Shown in pieces: positions 35,980 to 46,705 of a stretch of DNA of 64,000 bases (position 1 is the stretch's first letter; the number at the start of each line of letters is the position of its first letter). This DNA comes from Chiridota heheva (taxonomy: Eukaryota; Echinodermata; Holothuroidea; Apodida; Chiridotidae). The DNA lies in NCBI GenBank assembly GCA_020152595.1, contig JAIGNY010003785.1:144501-208500 (forward strand). Direction: 5' to 3'. A model generated the notes under the pieces. It had not been told where the DNA came from. It saw only the letters and a program-made list of their open reading frames with translations, and did no database searches. A program made the translations under genes and the position numbers.

Positions 35980-36230
35980 CATGAACGCCCATCAGGCCAA
36001 TGCTTACCCCTAGTTTCCTTGGCATAAGCGAATGAGAGCACACAACACCTCCAGTATAGGAAACCAATTCACCACAGATTAACTCCTCAGCAATACTGAT
36101 ACACATTTTACAGCTGAGTGACTGCAGCAAGTAAAGTGTTTTGCTCAAGGACACAATGCAGCATTCACAACGGAAGTTAAACTTGGTACCTTTAGCATAA
36201 GAGCACGACTCCTTAACCACTACACTTCTA
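35980..36230 (-). mobile_element. tRNA-derived SINE (type 1), reverse
   Basis: Minus-strand reading gives AGTGTAGTGGTTAAGGAGTC (A box region), AGGTACCAAGTTTAAC (decayed B box) and TGTGTCCTTGAGCAAAACAC. Same family as 38815, 41387 and 52213. Confidence 0.75.
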
Positions 36231-36476
36231 TGTATTTAAATAGTATTAATACTAATTGATTTATATTGTTTCATGTATACAATTATGTTCAAAAACACTT
36301 TACAATGAACACAAATTAATTTCCCCAACAACCTTAATAAAATTGATTATTAAATTAAAGCTTTGAAAAGATGAGTTTTAAAAACTTTAAAAAAGCATGG
36401 ATTGATTATTGGCCTATCTGATTTTTATTGGAATTTTGGAAGTTCATTCCACCAAAGAGGTCCCACCCCAAATGCC

Positions 36477-36862
36477 ATGAAGCAATATCTTTCCTTAGGA
36501 AAAATGGTCCGTCAATCATTCACAGTTATTGCACACATCAACTTCAGCATATAATACACAACTATTTTTATCACCAGTTTGCAAACAAATTTCTCCCACT
36601 AAGACACTTATCACGGATGAGTGATTTTAATCACAAAAGTGCCCAGATTACTCAGCACTGGCTCCTGTAATCTTATACACACAAATAACCTTGGGCTATG
36701 TGGCTGTGGTGTGCATGGGAATGGCAGATAAACAATCATTGTTTGGAGTGGAAACAATACAATGAACAGGAAGTCGGGTCGGTAATTGTCATCCCTGAGT
36801 TTTCGGGATTAAGTCAGGTGTCGGGTGCGGGTAGTTTTAAAGAGAAACTTTTCAGCATGGCT
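36477..36862 (+). mobile_element. dispersed repeat, shorter copy
   Basis: CATGAAGCAATATCTTTCC through CTTTTCAGCATG matches 56037-56765 in the same orientation, but lacks about 365 bp present there after GTTTGGAGTGGA. Class unknown; no transposase domain recognised. Confidence 0.8.
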
Positions 36863-36879
36863 GTGTGTTTTATAGTTGG

Positions 36880-38060
36880 TACATGATACCAAACAGTATT
36901 TCTATTATGCAGATCATATTTAGACTTTTTTTTTTACAAACTATAAGTTCCTGGAGATGTTATTATGCTTTATGGTGAATACATTTGAAAAATGAAAATG
37001 TTAATTTGATTCTTTTTGTAATTGGGAGCCAAGGTAGGGGGGTAGAGAATGGTACTGATGTGATCTGATAATGTAGGCTTGAAAGACATGAGACAAGCTT
37101 GTCCCTTTTTGGGATAGAATTTAAGTGAAGATTTTGAACTTGACATATTTTTGAAGGAAATGGTGATTGGAAGAAGAAGAACAATTTGTTTGTTTGATAG
37201 ATATCCTGTCTGACTGATATATATCTGTGGAATATTTTGTCTCTAGAAAGTAAAGATCATTTGAGGAAGTTAATGTTTTGCCAAACAAGGAATACCATAC
37301 TCAATGTAACAAACATTCATGCTCTGATATACGCCCATGCAACTTATTTCCACCCATCACATTAGTCAGTCTGCAGTGGTACAAAAGCTTAACAAATCCT
37401 TTTCACATACCGTATGTATTTTCAAGAATTCTCACACCAAAATACGATTACTATTTTTCACGATCAAACTCTTCTAAACAATTTTTTGATGGGATAAAGC
37501 AGAATTTTGTTTTGGTGACATGTGTAGACAGAGTCAATTGAATCTTTAAACAGCTTTGGTTTTGACATCAGCTGCAGGCAGCTGAATTTACACATTTTAG
37601 TGGAAAAAGCTTAGTCTTTTGGATTGGGGTATGGCCTTATGAAACAGACATGTGTGAAAGCCTTGCTTATTGTTTAGTTTTACCAAGGATGTTTTCATAC
37701 ATCCTTGGTTGCACATCATATGATTGGCGCAATTTTAGCCAAACTAATTGAAAGAAGGGATGTAAAATCTTTTAGTATATAAACCAATGGGAATAATGCA
37801 AAGAATAAATTGCTTTGTATAAAATACTATTAAACGACAGTAGACCATATATTATTTTATGTAAAAACTTGACTTAAAAATGGCGACTCCCCATTTCATC
37901 TTTCTATGATATCATCTTCACTACCCTTTTGACCATTTTTGTGATAAAGTTGAGCTTTAACATCATTGATGTTCTGGTTTCATTGGTTGTTTTAAGGGTG
38001 AGAAGATGAAGATGATACCAAGATGGCCACCTTAAGAATCGCCAGTCTATAACAATAATT
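36880..38060. other. intron f-g, middle
   Basis: No exon. The segment about 37840-38060 has weak inverted ends (ATGGCGACTCC..., GATATCATCTTCACTACCC against GGGTGAGAAGATGAAGATGATA, ...GATGGCCACC), perhaps an old MITE; low certainty. Confidence 0.35.
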
Positions 38061-38161
38061 TTTGTAAGTGCTGTGGTGTTTATTATTTAAGATATACTTA
38101 TACCTTTTTCAGGTTTTGAATTCAAAGTTTCTGCTACAACCCTACATTTATAAGATGCACT

Positions 38162-38619
38162 TTTTGAATGATACCATTTTGAATGATATCATTTTGAATG
38201 ATATCATTTTGAATGATATCATTTTAAATGATATCATTTTGAATGATATCATTTTGAATGATATCATTTTGAATGATATCATTTTGAATGATATCATTTT
38301 GAATGATATCATTTTGAATGATATCATTTTGAATGATATGATATTTTAAATGATATCATTTTGAATGATATCATTTTGAGTGATAACATTTTGAATGATA
38401 TCATTTTGAATGATATCATTTTTTATCAATGATATCATTTTGAATGATATCATTTTGAATGATATCATTTTGAATGATATCATTTTGAATGATATCATTT
38501 TTGATAACATTTATCATTTTGAATGATATCATTTTGAATGATATCATTTTGAATGATATCATTTTGATATCATTTTGAACGATATCAAATTTAACGATAT
38601 TATTTTGAATGATATCATT
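38162..38619. repeat. palindromic 15-bp array GATATCATTTTGAAT, ~30 copies
   Basis: About 30 copies of GATATCATTTTGAAT. Each junction gives GATATCATT and AATGATATC, exact reverse complements separated by TTG, so every unit can fold. A few units are truncated. It ends about 38 bp before the exon g acceptor. Confidence 0.97.
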
Positions 38620-38656
38620 TTTTTGTCCATTTTTTGACATCGTTTTGTTTTTGCAG

Positions 38657-38747
38657 CTTTCACCATCAAGCAGACCAACGTTCAAAGAGTCTTCTGTCAT
38701 TCTAAATGAAATTCTCAGCACAAATAACAGAGCTTTAACTTGGAAGG
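38657..38747 (+). CDS. TESK: TESK-like kinase exon g (helix I, end of kinase domain)
   Basis: A 91-bp exon, phase 0 in and phase 1 out, encoding LSPSSRPTFKESSVILNEIL and then STNNRALTWK. RPTF holds the conserved subdomain XI Arg; this closes the kinase domain and matches MDP..RPSF.EI...LEEIL of TESK. The acceptor is TTTTGTTTTTGCAG; the donor is AAGG|gtaagg. The intron just before the acceptor is a palindromic tandem array ending about 38 bp upstream. Confidence 0.9.
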
Positions 38748-38814
38748 GTAAGGATGTTTCTTTCATTCATATTTGAAACAAAACCCAGTAAAAGACCACT
38801 AAGCCAATCTTTAA

Positions 38815-39110
38815 GAGGTGCAGTGGATGCAGTGATAAGGGAGTCATGCTCGTATTTGAAAGATACCGGGTTTGATTCCGTTCAGAGCGCTGCATTGTGT
38901 CCTTGAGCAAGACACTTTACTTGTTTCAGTCCATTCAGCTGTAAAATGAGTACCAACACTGCGGGGTGTTAATCTGTGATTGACTGGCTTCCAGTCCAGA
39001 GGGTCAGGTCATATACTCTCATCCCTTTGCGCCATTGAAACCAGGGATAAGCACCGGCTCTTTTAGCTTAATTGCTAGGATGGATTTAGCTTTAATTTAA
39101 TCCTTGCCAT
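38815..39110 (+). mobile_element. tRNA-derived SINE (type 1)
   Basis: Begins GAGGTGCAGTGGATGCAGTG, with B box region CCGGGTTTGATTCC and then TGTGTCCTTGAGCAAGACAC, CAGCTGTAAAATGAGTACCA and GGATAAGCACCGGCTC. The body order is the same in the copies at 41387 and 52213. Confidence 0.85.
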
Positions 39111-39499
39111 CCAGTTACTGTGTTAATGTGGATCTGCATATATACAATAGGCTTCTTTACAGCACCATTCCATGAAGACCACTTTGCCAAAAATAAAAAT
39201 ACATGAGATAATAATACAAGATGTTGAAAAGATGTGAAGGCAAGAAAAAAGTGCAGGTATTATGACAGGGGAAGTGAATGGGACGGTGAGATGAATATTC
39301 AGTACATTTCAATGGTTTTGATTGGAAAAGATATTCACACAAGTGCTGACCAACCAATTGATTACTGCCACATCACAAGTATGTATCAGATGTACTGGCG
39401 ATGTCACAAGCAATTAACTTTGAACCAAATTCCTTCTTTAAATCACTTATATCTCCAGCACCATCTCTCTTTTTACTTGCTGTCGTATTCAGAATTTAA

Positions 39500-39594
39500 A
39501 GGATTAGTTCAGGGGTCAAGCAAGTCTTATCTTGTATGAAAGAGGATTCCAAACGAAACAAAATAGTGAAGAAAGTATTAAAAATCTTATTCCG
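39500..39594. mobile_element. partial left end of TTAA|AGGATTAGTTCAGGGG element
   Basis: 95 bp repeating the first ~95 bp of the next element, head-to-tail, sharing a TTAA at 39595-39598. Either a tandem insertion with loss of the rest, or a local duplication. Confidence 0.8.
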
Positions 39595-39598
39595 TTAA

Positions 39599-40180
39599 AG
39601 GATTAGTTTAGTGGTCAAGCAAGTTTATCTTGTATGAAAGAGGATTTCAAACGAAACAAAATGGTGAAGAAAGCATTCAAAAAATCTTATTCCGTTAAGG
39701 AGATATCTATGGTTAAACTTTGGTATCATTTGTGTAGAAACGACTAAAATCAGACTAGTTGTGATGTTATAGCCTCGTATTCCTCAAATTCTTTATCTAT
39801 ATATAGTATCATATTTTGGCCTGCGGTTTTGTGGCCTAAAAACCATGGGATATGTCAAGAAAAGTAGTAAAACTGAATCTAGGAAGAGTATTTATATTAT
39901 ACCACCTGAAGAAAATTTGAGGAAAAATAATTTAAATAGTAAAAGAATTAAAGAAACTTTCTCTTAAAATACATTAACCATTTTTAAGAATGTGAGGATG
40001 AAGACACCATTTTTCCATAGTAGACTTACTACACCAGTCATTTCTACACATATAAGACAGAGCTTTAAACTTAAATATCCCCTGAATGAAGTAAGATTTC
40101 TGAATGCTTTCTTCACCATTTTGCTTCTTTTGAAGTCCCTTTCATATAAGATAGACTTGCCTGACCACTGAACTAATCCT
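39599..40180. mobile_element. 582-bp TTAA|AGGATTAGTT(C/T)AGTGG element
   Basis: Starts AGGATTAGTTTAGTGGTCAA and ends CCACTGAACTAATCCT, bounded by TTAA on both sides (39595-39598, 40181-40184). The arms stay inverted well inside (GAAGAAAGCATTC against GAATGCTTTCTTC). Related pieces at 40909-40973 and 52790-53230. Confidence 0.88.
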
Positions 40181-40908
40181 TTAAGAAATTGTGGAAAATC
40201 GTTCAATAATGTGCTTAAATACTTTGGAAGAGTGTGATGCTGTGATCTCATGTCTAGTTTATTTGAGCTCACCATATTGGGCCGATTAAATCCCAAATCA
40301 AACTTTCCTTATGCTCTTTTTACCAACTTTAAAATGCATCTCCTCATGTCTTAGTTCAGATACATTTGTGAAAGTTGTGCACAGTATGAGTTGATAGACA
40401 TAATTGATTTTGAAAAGCATTTATAGACACCCAGAGTTTAAAAGCATATTATTTTGGATGGAACAATCTTTGAATTTCAAAAATACCTGTGCTAGTTTCT
40501 TAAGTATGGTGTTGAAAGCTCAAAGACTTTTCTGCATATGCTAAGTATGTGATCTATGACAGGGTGGACGGCTATAAAGCTTCATGTATTTCTTGTAGCT
40601 TTCTCTCCGGAAATCTCAGCCTCCGCAAATGATAAAAAAGTATATTCCTGCTGGAATTTGCTTAGAAGTATGGTAAATACTTCAAGCAAATTTGGTCCGA
40701 ATTTGCTGCACTCTTTTAAAGAATTATAGTATACAAGGAAACACAAGGATTTATATTTAGAAAAGACCAAGATACCCACTTATATATCCCACTAATTAGC
40801 ATCAAAATTAATTTGTATATATTGACGCTTGATATTTCTAAAAAAACTTTAAGTGGTCAAGTTTTAACCAAGTTGGATCAAATAATTTGCAACTGTAATA
40901 GTTTGTAA

Positions 40909-40973
40909 AGGTTTAGATCAGTGGTGAAGCAAGTCCATATTATATGGACTTGCTTGACCACTGAACTAATCCT
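40909..40973. mobile_element. 65-bp hairpin made of two element ends
   Basis: AGGTTTAGATCAGTGG... meets its inverse ...CCACTGAACTAATCCT around CCATATTATATGG: two ~32-base arms with about three mismatches and almost no loop. Right flank TTAA, left flank GTAA. It is the previous family reduced to its ends. Confidence 0.85.
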
Positions 40974-40987
40974 TTAATAGATATAGC

Positions 40988-41165
40988 CACACTGTAACTA
41001 ATGTTGCCTCCACACTTCCATAAATCTTTATTTGTGTGATTTCTGATTTAGACTTGAAAACAGTAAATTTTTGGTGAGTTTGTGTTGGAATTTTTTTCAA
41101 CATCCCATTAGATATCAACTTTATCCTGTATCTGCCATACATGTTATTTCTTTCATACATGATGA
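40988..41165. repeat. dispersed ~170-bp repeat, copy 1
   Basis: TTCCATAAATCTTTAT...TTTCTGATTTAGACTTGAAA...CAACATCCCATTAGATATC also occurs at 41527-41702 in the same orientation. Confidence 0.85.
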
Positions 41166-41386
41166 CGGTATATTCTTGTAGATCATGTCGCTAAATTTTC
41201 CATAGTTCTTTTTTTCTTCATAATTTCCAGTGGATCTTCATTCAGCAGTGCTTCAGTTGAGTTATAAGAAGAAAAAAATGTTGTTTTGAGGTCAGCCTCT
41301 GTTCTCGTCTGGTCGCCCTTCGACCTTATGAGGGTCACATAAGAACCTTTTGACATAAAATGGGCCCTAAAATAGTATTTACACTA

Positions 41387-41770
41387 AGGTTCAGTGGCTG
41401 AGTGGTTAAGGAGTTATGCTCGTATGCGAAAGGTACTGGGTTCAATTCCCGCCACATTGTGTCCTGTGTTTCAGTCCACTCAGCTGTAAAGTGAGTACCA
41501 GCACTGCTGGGGCAGTTAGTCTGCAGTGGACCTGCAACCAATGTTGCTTCTGCATGTCCATAAATCTTTATAATGATCTTTAAGTAATTTCTGATTTAGA
41601 CTTGAAAACAGTAATTTTTGGTGAGTTTTTATTGAAATTGTTTCCAACATCCCATTAGATATCCAACTATATCTTGTATAGGGGGAGTCATTTGCATACA
41701 CCAAGGAAACCGGGGATAAGCACTGGCCCTATGGACGTAATGACTCGGATGAATATAACTGTAACGTGAA
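41387..41770 (+). mobile_element. tRNA-derived SINE (type 1), split by an insertion
   Basis: A box TGGCTGAGTGG, B box GGTTCAATTCC, then the usual body up to GTCTGCAGTGGACCTG; the body resumes near 41703 (AACCGGGGATAAGCACTGGC). Between them, 41527-41702 is copy 2 of the ~170-bp repeat. Part of the CCTTGAGCAAGACAC block is missing. Confidence 0.8.
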
Positions 41771-42285
41771 GTAAATGGTATATGGGCAGATTAAAAAGTG
41801 GATACCAGCTAAATTGTTTGTAGATTTATAGTTAGGATTGTGAAGGTGCGCAGTTGGTTTAATATCCCGATCCTGATAGTGTACAATTCTGACCAGATTA
41901 GAACCATAATGATTATAGAATTATGTGTCATGTTTTCTGTTCATAATAGTTTTTACAACGACAACTTGTTTTAACAAAATTCAAGTCAAATTGAGCATTT
42001 CACAATATCATCCATCATATGGTTGGTCATTCACAAACAGTAATTTAACTCACGAACTAAAAAGGAGTTAATTTATACAGAGATTTTAGTTACTAAATGA
42101 AGGAATTCTCATGTATCTAAACAAGTTGTCATGTGTTCATGTTAGGTTACACATTCTTTATCGTCATTCAACAATCAAAACCCTTATTTCGTTTTGGCTT
42201 TTTAATGCCAGAAAATATTTTAGTGTAACACACAATCATTACAACCAGAACTAATTCATAGCAATTCATAACAATTTTACAAACT
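41771..42285. other. intron g-h, nothing recognised
   Basis: AT-rich sequence without a supported feature. Confidence 0.35.
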
Positions 42286-42289
42286 GACA

Positions 42290-42767
42290 GACCCCTAGCT
42301 TGATTTAAAAAGGGGCAGGGTCCTAGATTTGTTGAGCAACACATTGATGTGCGCCCAAAGTGCTGCGCCTTTTGGTGTGGGGTCCAGGTTTAAGGTTTTA
42401 GGTTTACTTACGTCCCTGTTGAAGCTCTGGGATTTTGGTTATAATCATAACCTCAGAATAAAACTATTCTGACTGATAAGGACTGACCATTCATGAGCCA
42501 AACAGGACAATTTCTTACTATGCTATCATTCTGTGTTCTGTATGCAACATTTCATTTATGAGGTTCATCAAGTTTATAACATTTTTACAGAATTTTATCA
42601 AATGTAAAATTACAATTTTTCCGAGGGACAGGGTGGACCACAAGGGGGGTGGGGAGGGGGCATGGCTGGCCAACGGAGGGTGGGGAGGGGTGGGGCTGGC
42701 CAACAGAGGGGTGGGGTGGGTTCGGGTCGGGCCAGGATGCCCCTCTGAAACAACAAAGCTAGGGCAC
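42290..42767. mobile_element. ACCCCTAGCTT inverted-repeat element, copy 2
   Basis: Starts ACCCCTAGCTTGATTTAAAA and ends CAACAAAGCTAGGG. It shares CTATTCTGACTGATAAGGA and CATGAGCCAAACAGGACA with 8108-8457 and carries an extra G-rich block (42640-42730, GGTGGGGAGGGG). Confidence 0.7.
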
Positions 42768-44440
42768 TAAAACATGAAGTACGCCTCTGCTTTCTGCTTC
42801 ATTTTTAGCAATTAATGGACTGAGGGGCAATAGCATTTTTTTTTTTTTTAAATCATTTCTAAAGACTGTAGATTGCATAATTTTAGCTCTTTTGAACAGG
42901 ATGTAAAACAGAAAAGTTCTGTAGCTTTGAGCATCTTTAAAACAAACACGAGTTTTCCGTTTGTGGCTGTTAAAGCAGTGAAGCTCGGGTATCAGGAGCT
43001 ACATGTAACTGGTAACTGTGCTTCTCTAAAGCTTTGTGCATTGCTGAGCAGACGTCTAGATTCATCAATTTCAAGAGGTTTACTGCAATGCAAAAAGTAA
43101 CACGCTGGATATAGAAATGGAACGCTCCTAACCCTGTGGATTAGTTCATTTTTATACCAGCGGACATTACATCAATATGCTTTTAAAGGCATTTGGTGAG
43201 GTAGAAAGTTTATACACACTAACATTTGGGAATCTTTGGTTCATATGCTTCGATAGTCTCCTTAACTGTGCAAAACGCTCTGAAAAATCACACATATTTT
43301 GCATTTCAAACGTTATAACTAAAGAGTCTCTGATTATTTTGTTCCATTTCAACAGTATAGAGAACTTGAATTCATTATCTATCGTTTGAGACCATTTTCA
43401 TTTAGTTATTCAAAAATAAAGACCGTTCTTTGTAAACTATAAAAAGTGTTTTTTCTTGTTTTTTAATGGGAGCTCAAGCAAAATCACAAGGTTATCGCCG
43501 CTTTGACCTTTGTAACTTATGAATGAAAGTATTTGGGAGTCCATTTCACACGGCCTGACATATATCTATTTACCATATATATTTAGAATCCAACGTAATT
43601 GGTGCAAAAAAGGGCCCATACTTTTCAATGAATAGAAATGGGTAAGAGAAAACATTTTGCGTCCGCTTATGTATTCCTTTATTTCAATTCTGACGTAATC
43701 TTAGCGCGCCCGAGCTACCGGACTGTACTATTGTGTGCAGAGGGTTTCCTGTTGTTTGTGTGTTGTAAACATGCTGTGAAGAGGCGATAAGCATTTTCCA
43801 ATGTCGGATTTTGGCTTATTTTCTTTCATTTTTAACAGTTTTCTTGTATATTTTCTTATACTGAGAACAATTTATATTATATGACTGTATTCATCAGAAA
43901 TTAAAACATTATTTGGGTGAAATATTATCGACACAGGCATAATGACAACGTTAGGTTGCATGATTATGATACCAAAAATTAAGAACTGCGCTTTTATTAA
44001 ACTTTTTGTATGAATTAATATCTGTTTATTATATCCTTGAATAAACTTCTTATATCTTTTCTTATGACTGCATTCTTAAAAATTGTTTTCTATTCAGCAC
44101 AAGTACAGTTTATCATACATTTGTTTAAGAAAAATGAGTTAAAAACGATTCTCATGCCTTGTCTAACAAACGTTTGAACTGAAGTTGTGTGAGCATTATA
44201 TTTCATTAAATTTGTTTTGCTTCAAAGATATTTCATTGGAACTGGCTTAGTTGATAAATAAAATGTTGTCTAAAGTTCCATTTCACTTGGCCTACATTCC
44301 ACATGCGGCATGCCATGCCATCAAACATGGCAAGCCGTCCCGTTTGAAGCTGTTGAAATGTTAGATACGTATGAACAAGGTTCACACAGTATATAAAATC
44401 TCCCTCATTGATTCAAATTACTTTAAATCATAAGCATAAG
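42768..44440. other. intronic DNA, no supported feature
   Basis: I read this stretch on both strands and found no exon, repeat array or element ends that I can support. Confidence 0.35.
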
Positions 44441-44705
44441 TAGCCAGCTGTTTAGCTCAATTGGTAGAGCATCCGCTTTCCAGCTGGAAGGTCATGGGTT
44501 CAATCCCCAGTCGAGTCATCCCAAAGACTTTAGAAAGGGGACCTCTCGCTTGGTTCTTAGCATAAAGGATCGGAGCAGGGTTATAGTACAGGTTTGTGTG
44601 CCGTGTGTGGCTGCAGCTTTTAGCCTGAAGTTTCCATTGTAAAGCGCTTTTGCATATGCATACTTGCATAGAAAAGCGCTGTATAAAATCCAAGTATTAT
44701 TATGA
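44441..44705 (+). mobile_element. tRNA-derived SINE (type 2), ATT-like tail
   Basis: tRNA-like head: A box TTTAGCTCAATTGG (44451-44464), anticodon-like stem, B box GGGTTCAATCCC (44496-44507). Then a ~190-bp body ending AAAGCGCTGTATAAAATCCA and AGTATTATTATG. No paired acceptor stem or end consistent with a working tRNA. Confidence 0.85.
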
Positions 44706-45103
44706 TTAATATATGGATGCTCCATCTTAATTATTTTAACCAAATTTTGTCTCAAATAAAGAAGACTTTCTATTGTAATGTCCAGTTTCTTTAATTTACA
44801 CAATGATAGGTTAATGGAGAATTTGGTAGAACCAAAATAAATTCAAAAATATGCTTGAAAAATATTTGCCTAGCTGGCTAAATGTCGGCCATTGTCATCT
44901 TGCTTCTTCAAGGAGATTTAGGGGAATTCTCTTGGGAGTTGTTAGGATATTTTTCTGGTAGGAAATAGCTATTTATAACATTGTTTAAAATAATTTGGGT
45001 ATGTTTTCTAATGATTATGATTTGATCAAGGTTTCTATGACCAACAGTTTTTGTAGCTGTCCATATAGCTGTACATGTACGCCCACTGCCCTTTGATTTG
45101 ATA

Positions 45104-45355
45104 CACATTTATTTGATTTGATACACGTTTATATGATTGATACATCTTTAAATGATTTGATACATGTTTATATGATTCGATACATGTTTATATGATTCAA
45201 TACATGTTTATATGATTCGATACATGTTTATATGATTTAATACATGTTTATATGATTCAATACATGTTTATATGATTCGATACATGTTTATTTAATTTGA
45301 TACATGTTTTTTTAATTTGATGCATGTTTTTTTAATTTGTTACATGTTTATTTGA
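45104..45355. repeat. 20-bp minisatellite GATACATGTTTATATGATTC, ~12 copies
   Basis: About 12 tandem copies of GATACATGTTTATATGATT(C/T), the last ones drifting to TTTTTTAATTTG. Ends about 40 bp before the last exon's acceptor. Confidence 0.95.
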
Positions 45356-45395
45356 TACAGGTTTTCAAGCTTTTCCTGTTTTTTGTTTTTTACAG

Positions 45396-46015
45396 AGAGG
45401 GACAAATCTCAGCGTAGTCGTTCTCACACTTGCAATTTAAATGTGAACAAAATAAGCTCTGTAAAAGAGTTGGCACGAAAAACAAATTTGGTCAGAAGCA
45501 ACTCGGACAGTGGATCAAGGCCGGCCAATTTACGGCAGGTCAGCAGAAAGATTAATCCTTTTGAATCTCCCACCAGCAACGACAATCATAAACTGGTCAT
45601 GGATTTCGCCCATGATCGTGAATTAGTCATATCCCCCACCTCAGTTCTGTGCAATGATTTATCAGATGGATGGTCTCTGAGTAGGCCAGATGAGGTCAAA
45701 GGTGAGATAAACACGTTAAAAAACACAAGAAGGAGAAGGTCAAGCTCACTGCCTTCATTGGTCGAAATGCACAGAACGTTTTTGCAGAACTCCACGAGAG
45801 ATTCTGTATCAGAAATAGAGATAGCATCTTATAATTTGGGAGGATTGGGAAATATTGACAATGGGGATGTGACACATTCTTTGCAACGAGTGAGAGGGCG
45901 GCATACTTCATCGCCGTGCGGTGGATCTACAGGTACAAAAGCGTCAAATGATTGTGCTGCTCCATGGGAGGAGTCAGATGGAAGTTGGTCACCTGTTGAG
46001 AGCATCCAAGAGTGA
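45396..46015 (+). CDS. TESK: TESK-like kinase last exon (C-terminal tail, stop)
   Basis: A 620-bp terminal exon. Its first two bases join the G of the previous exon to make Glu, then RDKSQRSRSHTC, and it reads open to a TGA at 46013-46015 (about 206 residues). The tail is rich in Ser, Arg and Asn and has no recognised domain. Short blocks match the TESK tail: LVRSNSDS (like RSQSD), INPF, and RRRRSSSLP at 45728-45754, which fits the 14-3-3 mode-1 pattern RSxSxP; vertebrate TESK1 has a 14-3-3 site around a similar RSLP block. Acceptor TTTTTTACAG; a second AG two bases later would break the frame. Human TESK tails are longer, so a shorter tail or another splice form is possible. Confidence 0.88.
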
Positions 46016-46235
46016 TATAGAAAATTTTCTCTTGAAGAACTGATTCTCATTTTAGAAAAAGAAGACAAGAAAGGCTTGAATGAGGAAATCAAATAAACCA
46101 TTAAAGGTTCAGGAATTTCCTTTGTTATCAGTGGGTTTTTTTTTGGAAGTGGTGAATCATTTTCATTCTACGTGTAGAATAAGAAAACAATGAAATGGTG
46201 CTCAAAGTATGAAAATAAATTATGTATTTAGATAA
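46016..46235 (+). terminator. 3' UTR and poly(A) signals of the TESK-like gene
   Basis: Two AATAAA hexamers follow the stop, at 46092-46097 and 46214-46219. Either could end the transcript; the second gives a 3' UTR of about 220 bp. Cleavage sites cannot be placed from sequence alone. Confidence 0.6.
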
Positions 46236-46364
46236 GTTACAAACACACAAGATTCTTTTTTAATTTGATATATGCTGGACATGACAACCCCATGCAACGT
46301 CTTTAGTTAAATATCCTTTAATACTTTGTTCAGTTTTTTCTCAAATGAGTATTGTTTTAACGTT

Positions 46365-46705
46365 TTAAGAAGCGGTCGCCAGTGTCACGATCGATTTGGG
46401 TGCCCCATCTTTGACTCCGCCTCCCAAGCCTGTTTTCAAAAAAGCGCCAGTCCTTTAGGGAATATTGAACCTGCGGAAAGTGGGCCAACTCAAAAATATA
46501 TGTAGCATCATCCCGGTGGGCAGCCCACCGGCTCACTGAAGCGGAACAAGCCCGACTATGCTGCTGGGAAGTTAGAAGACCCTTCAGGAATCAGCCTGTG
46601 CGTAACCCTTTAAGGACCAGTCGCCTGTGTCAAGACCGATTTGGGTGCTCCATCTTTGACTCCGCCTTCTGAGCTTGTTTTCAAAAAGTACCGGTCCTTT
46701 AAGGG
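46365..46705. repeat. 1.4 copies of the GC-rich ~250-bp repeat family
   Basis: GATTTGGGTGCCCCATCTTT and GATTTGGGTGCTCCATCTTT lie about 246 bp apart, with GGTGGGCAGCCCACCGG and GAAGACCCTTCAGGAATC between. Same unit as the array at 60003-61205. The second half is also bounded by TTTAAGGACCAGTCG and CCGGTCCTTTAAGG, a possible short inverted pair. Confidence 0.8.

Larger units (their letters stand above)
4313..46235 (+). other. TESK: TESK-family protein kinase gene, 3' part (8 exons)
   Basis: Eight exons join in one frame to 415 codons plus stop. The order of motifs matches TESK1/TESK2 kinases: FMGVC...LHALTE, NGGNL, HRDLTSKN, GTPYWIAPE, ADVFSFG, TADPEQLPR, DCP..FLQLAF.CC, RPTF. TESK kinases are known as dual-specificity kinases that phosphorylate cofilin and act on actin organisation in the cytoplasm. 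The N lobe (glycine loop, VAIK lysine) and promoter are not seen and should lie upstream; I searched the first 4.3 kb for a HPNIL-type exon and found none. Introns inside the window are 6766, 3630, 1074, 14574, 5027, 2735 and 6648 bp. LIM kinases are the nearest alternative, but HRDLTSKN and the sequence after the F helix favour TESK. The 3' limit is set just past the second AATAAA. Confidence 0.9.

Noticed and set aside
44447..44520. Possible tRNA gene
   Set aside because: A and B boxes are present but no acceptor stem pairs, and a SINE body with ATT-like tail follows.
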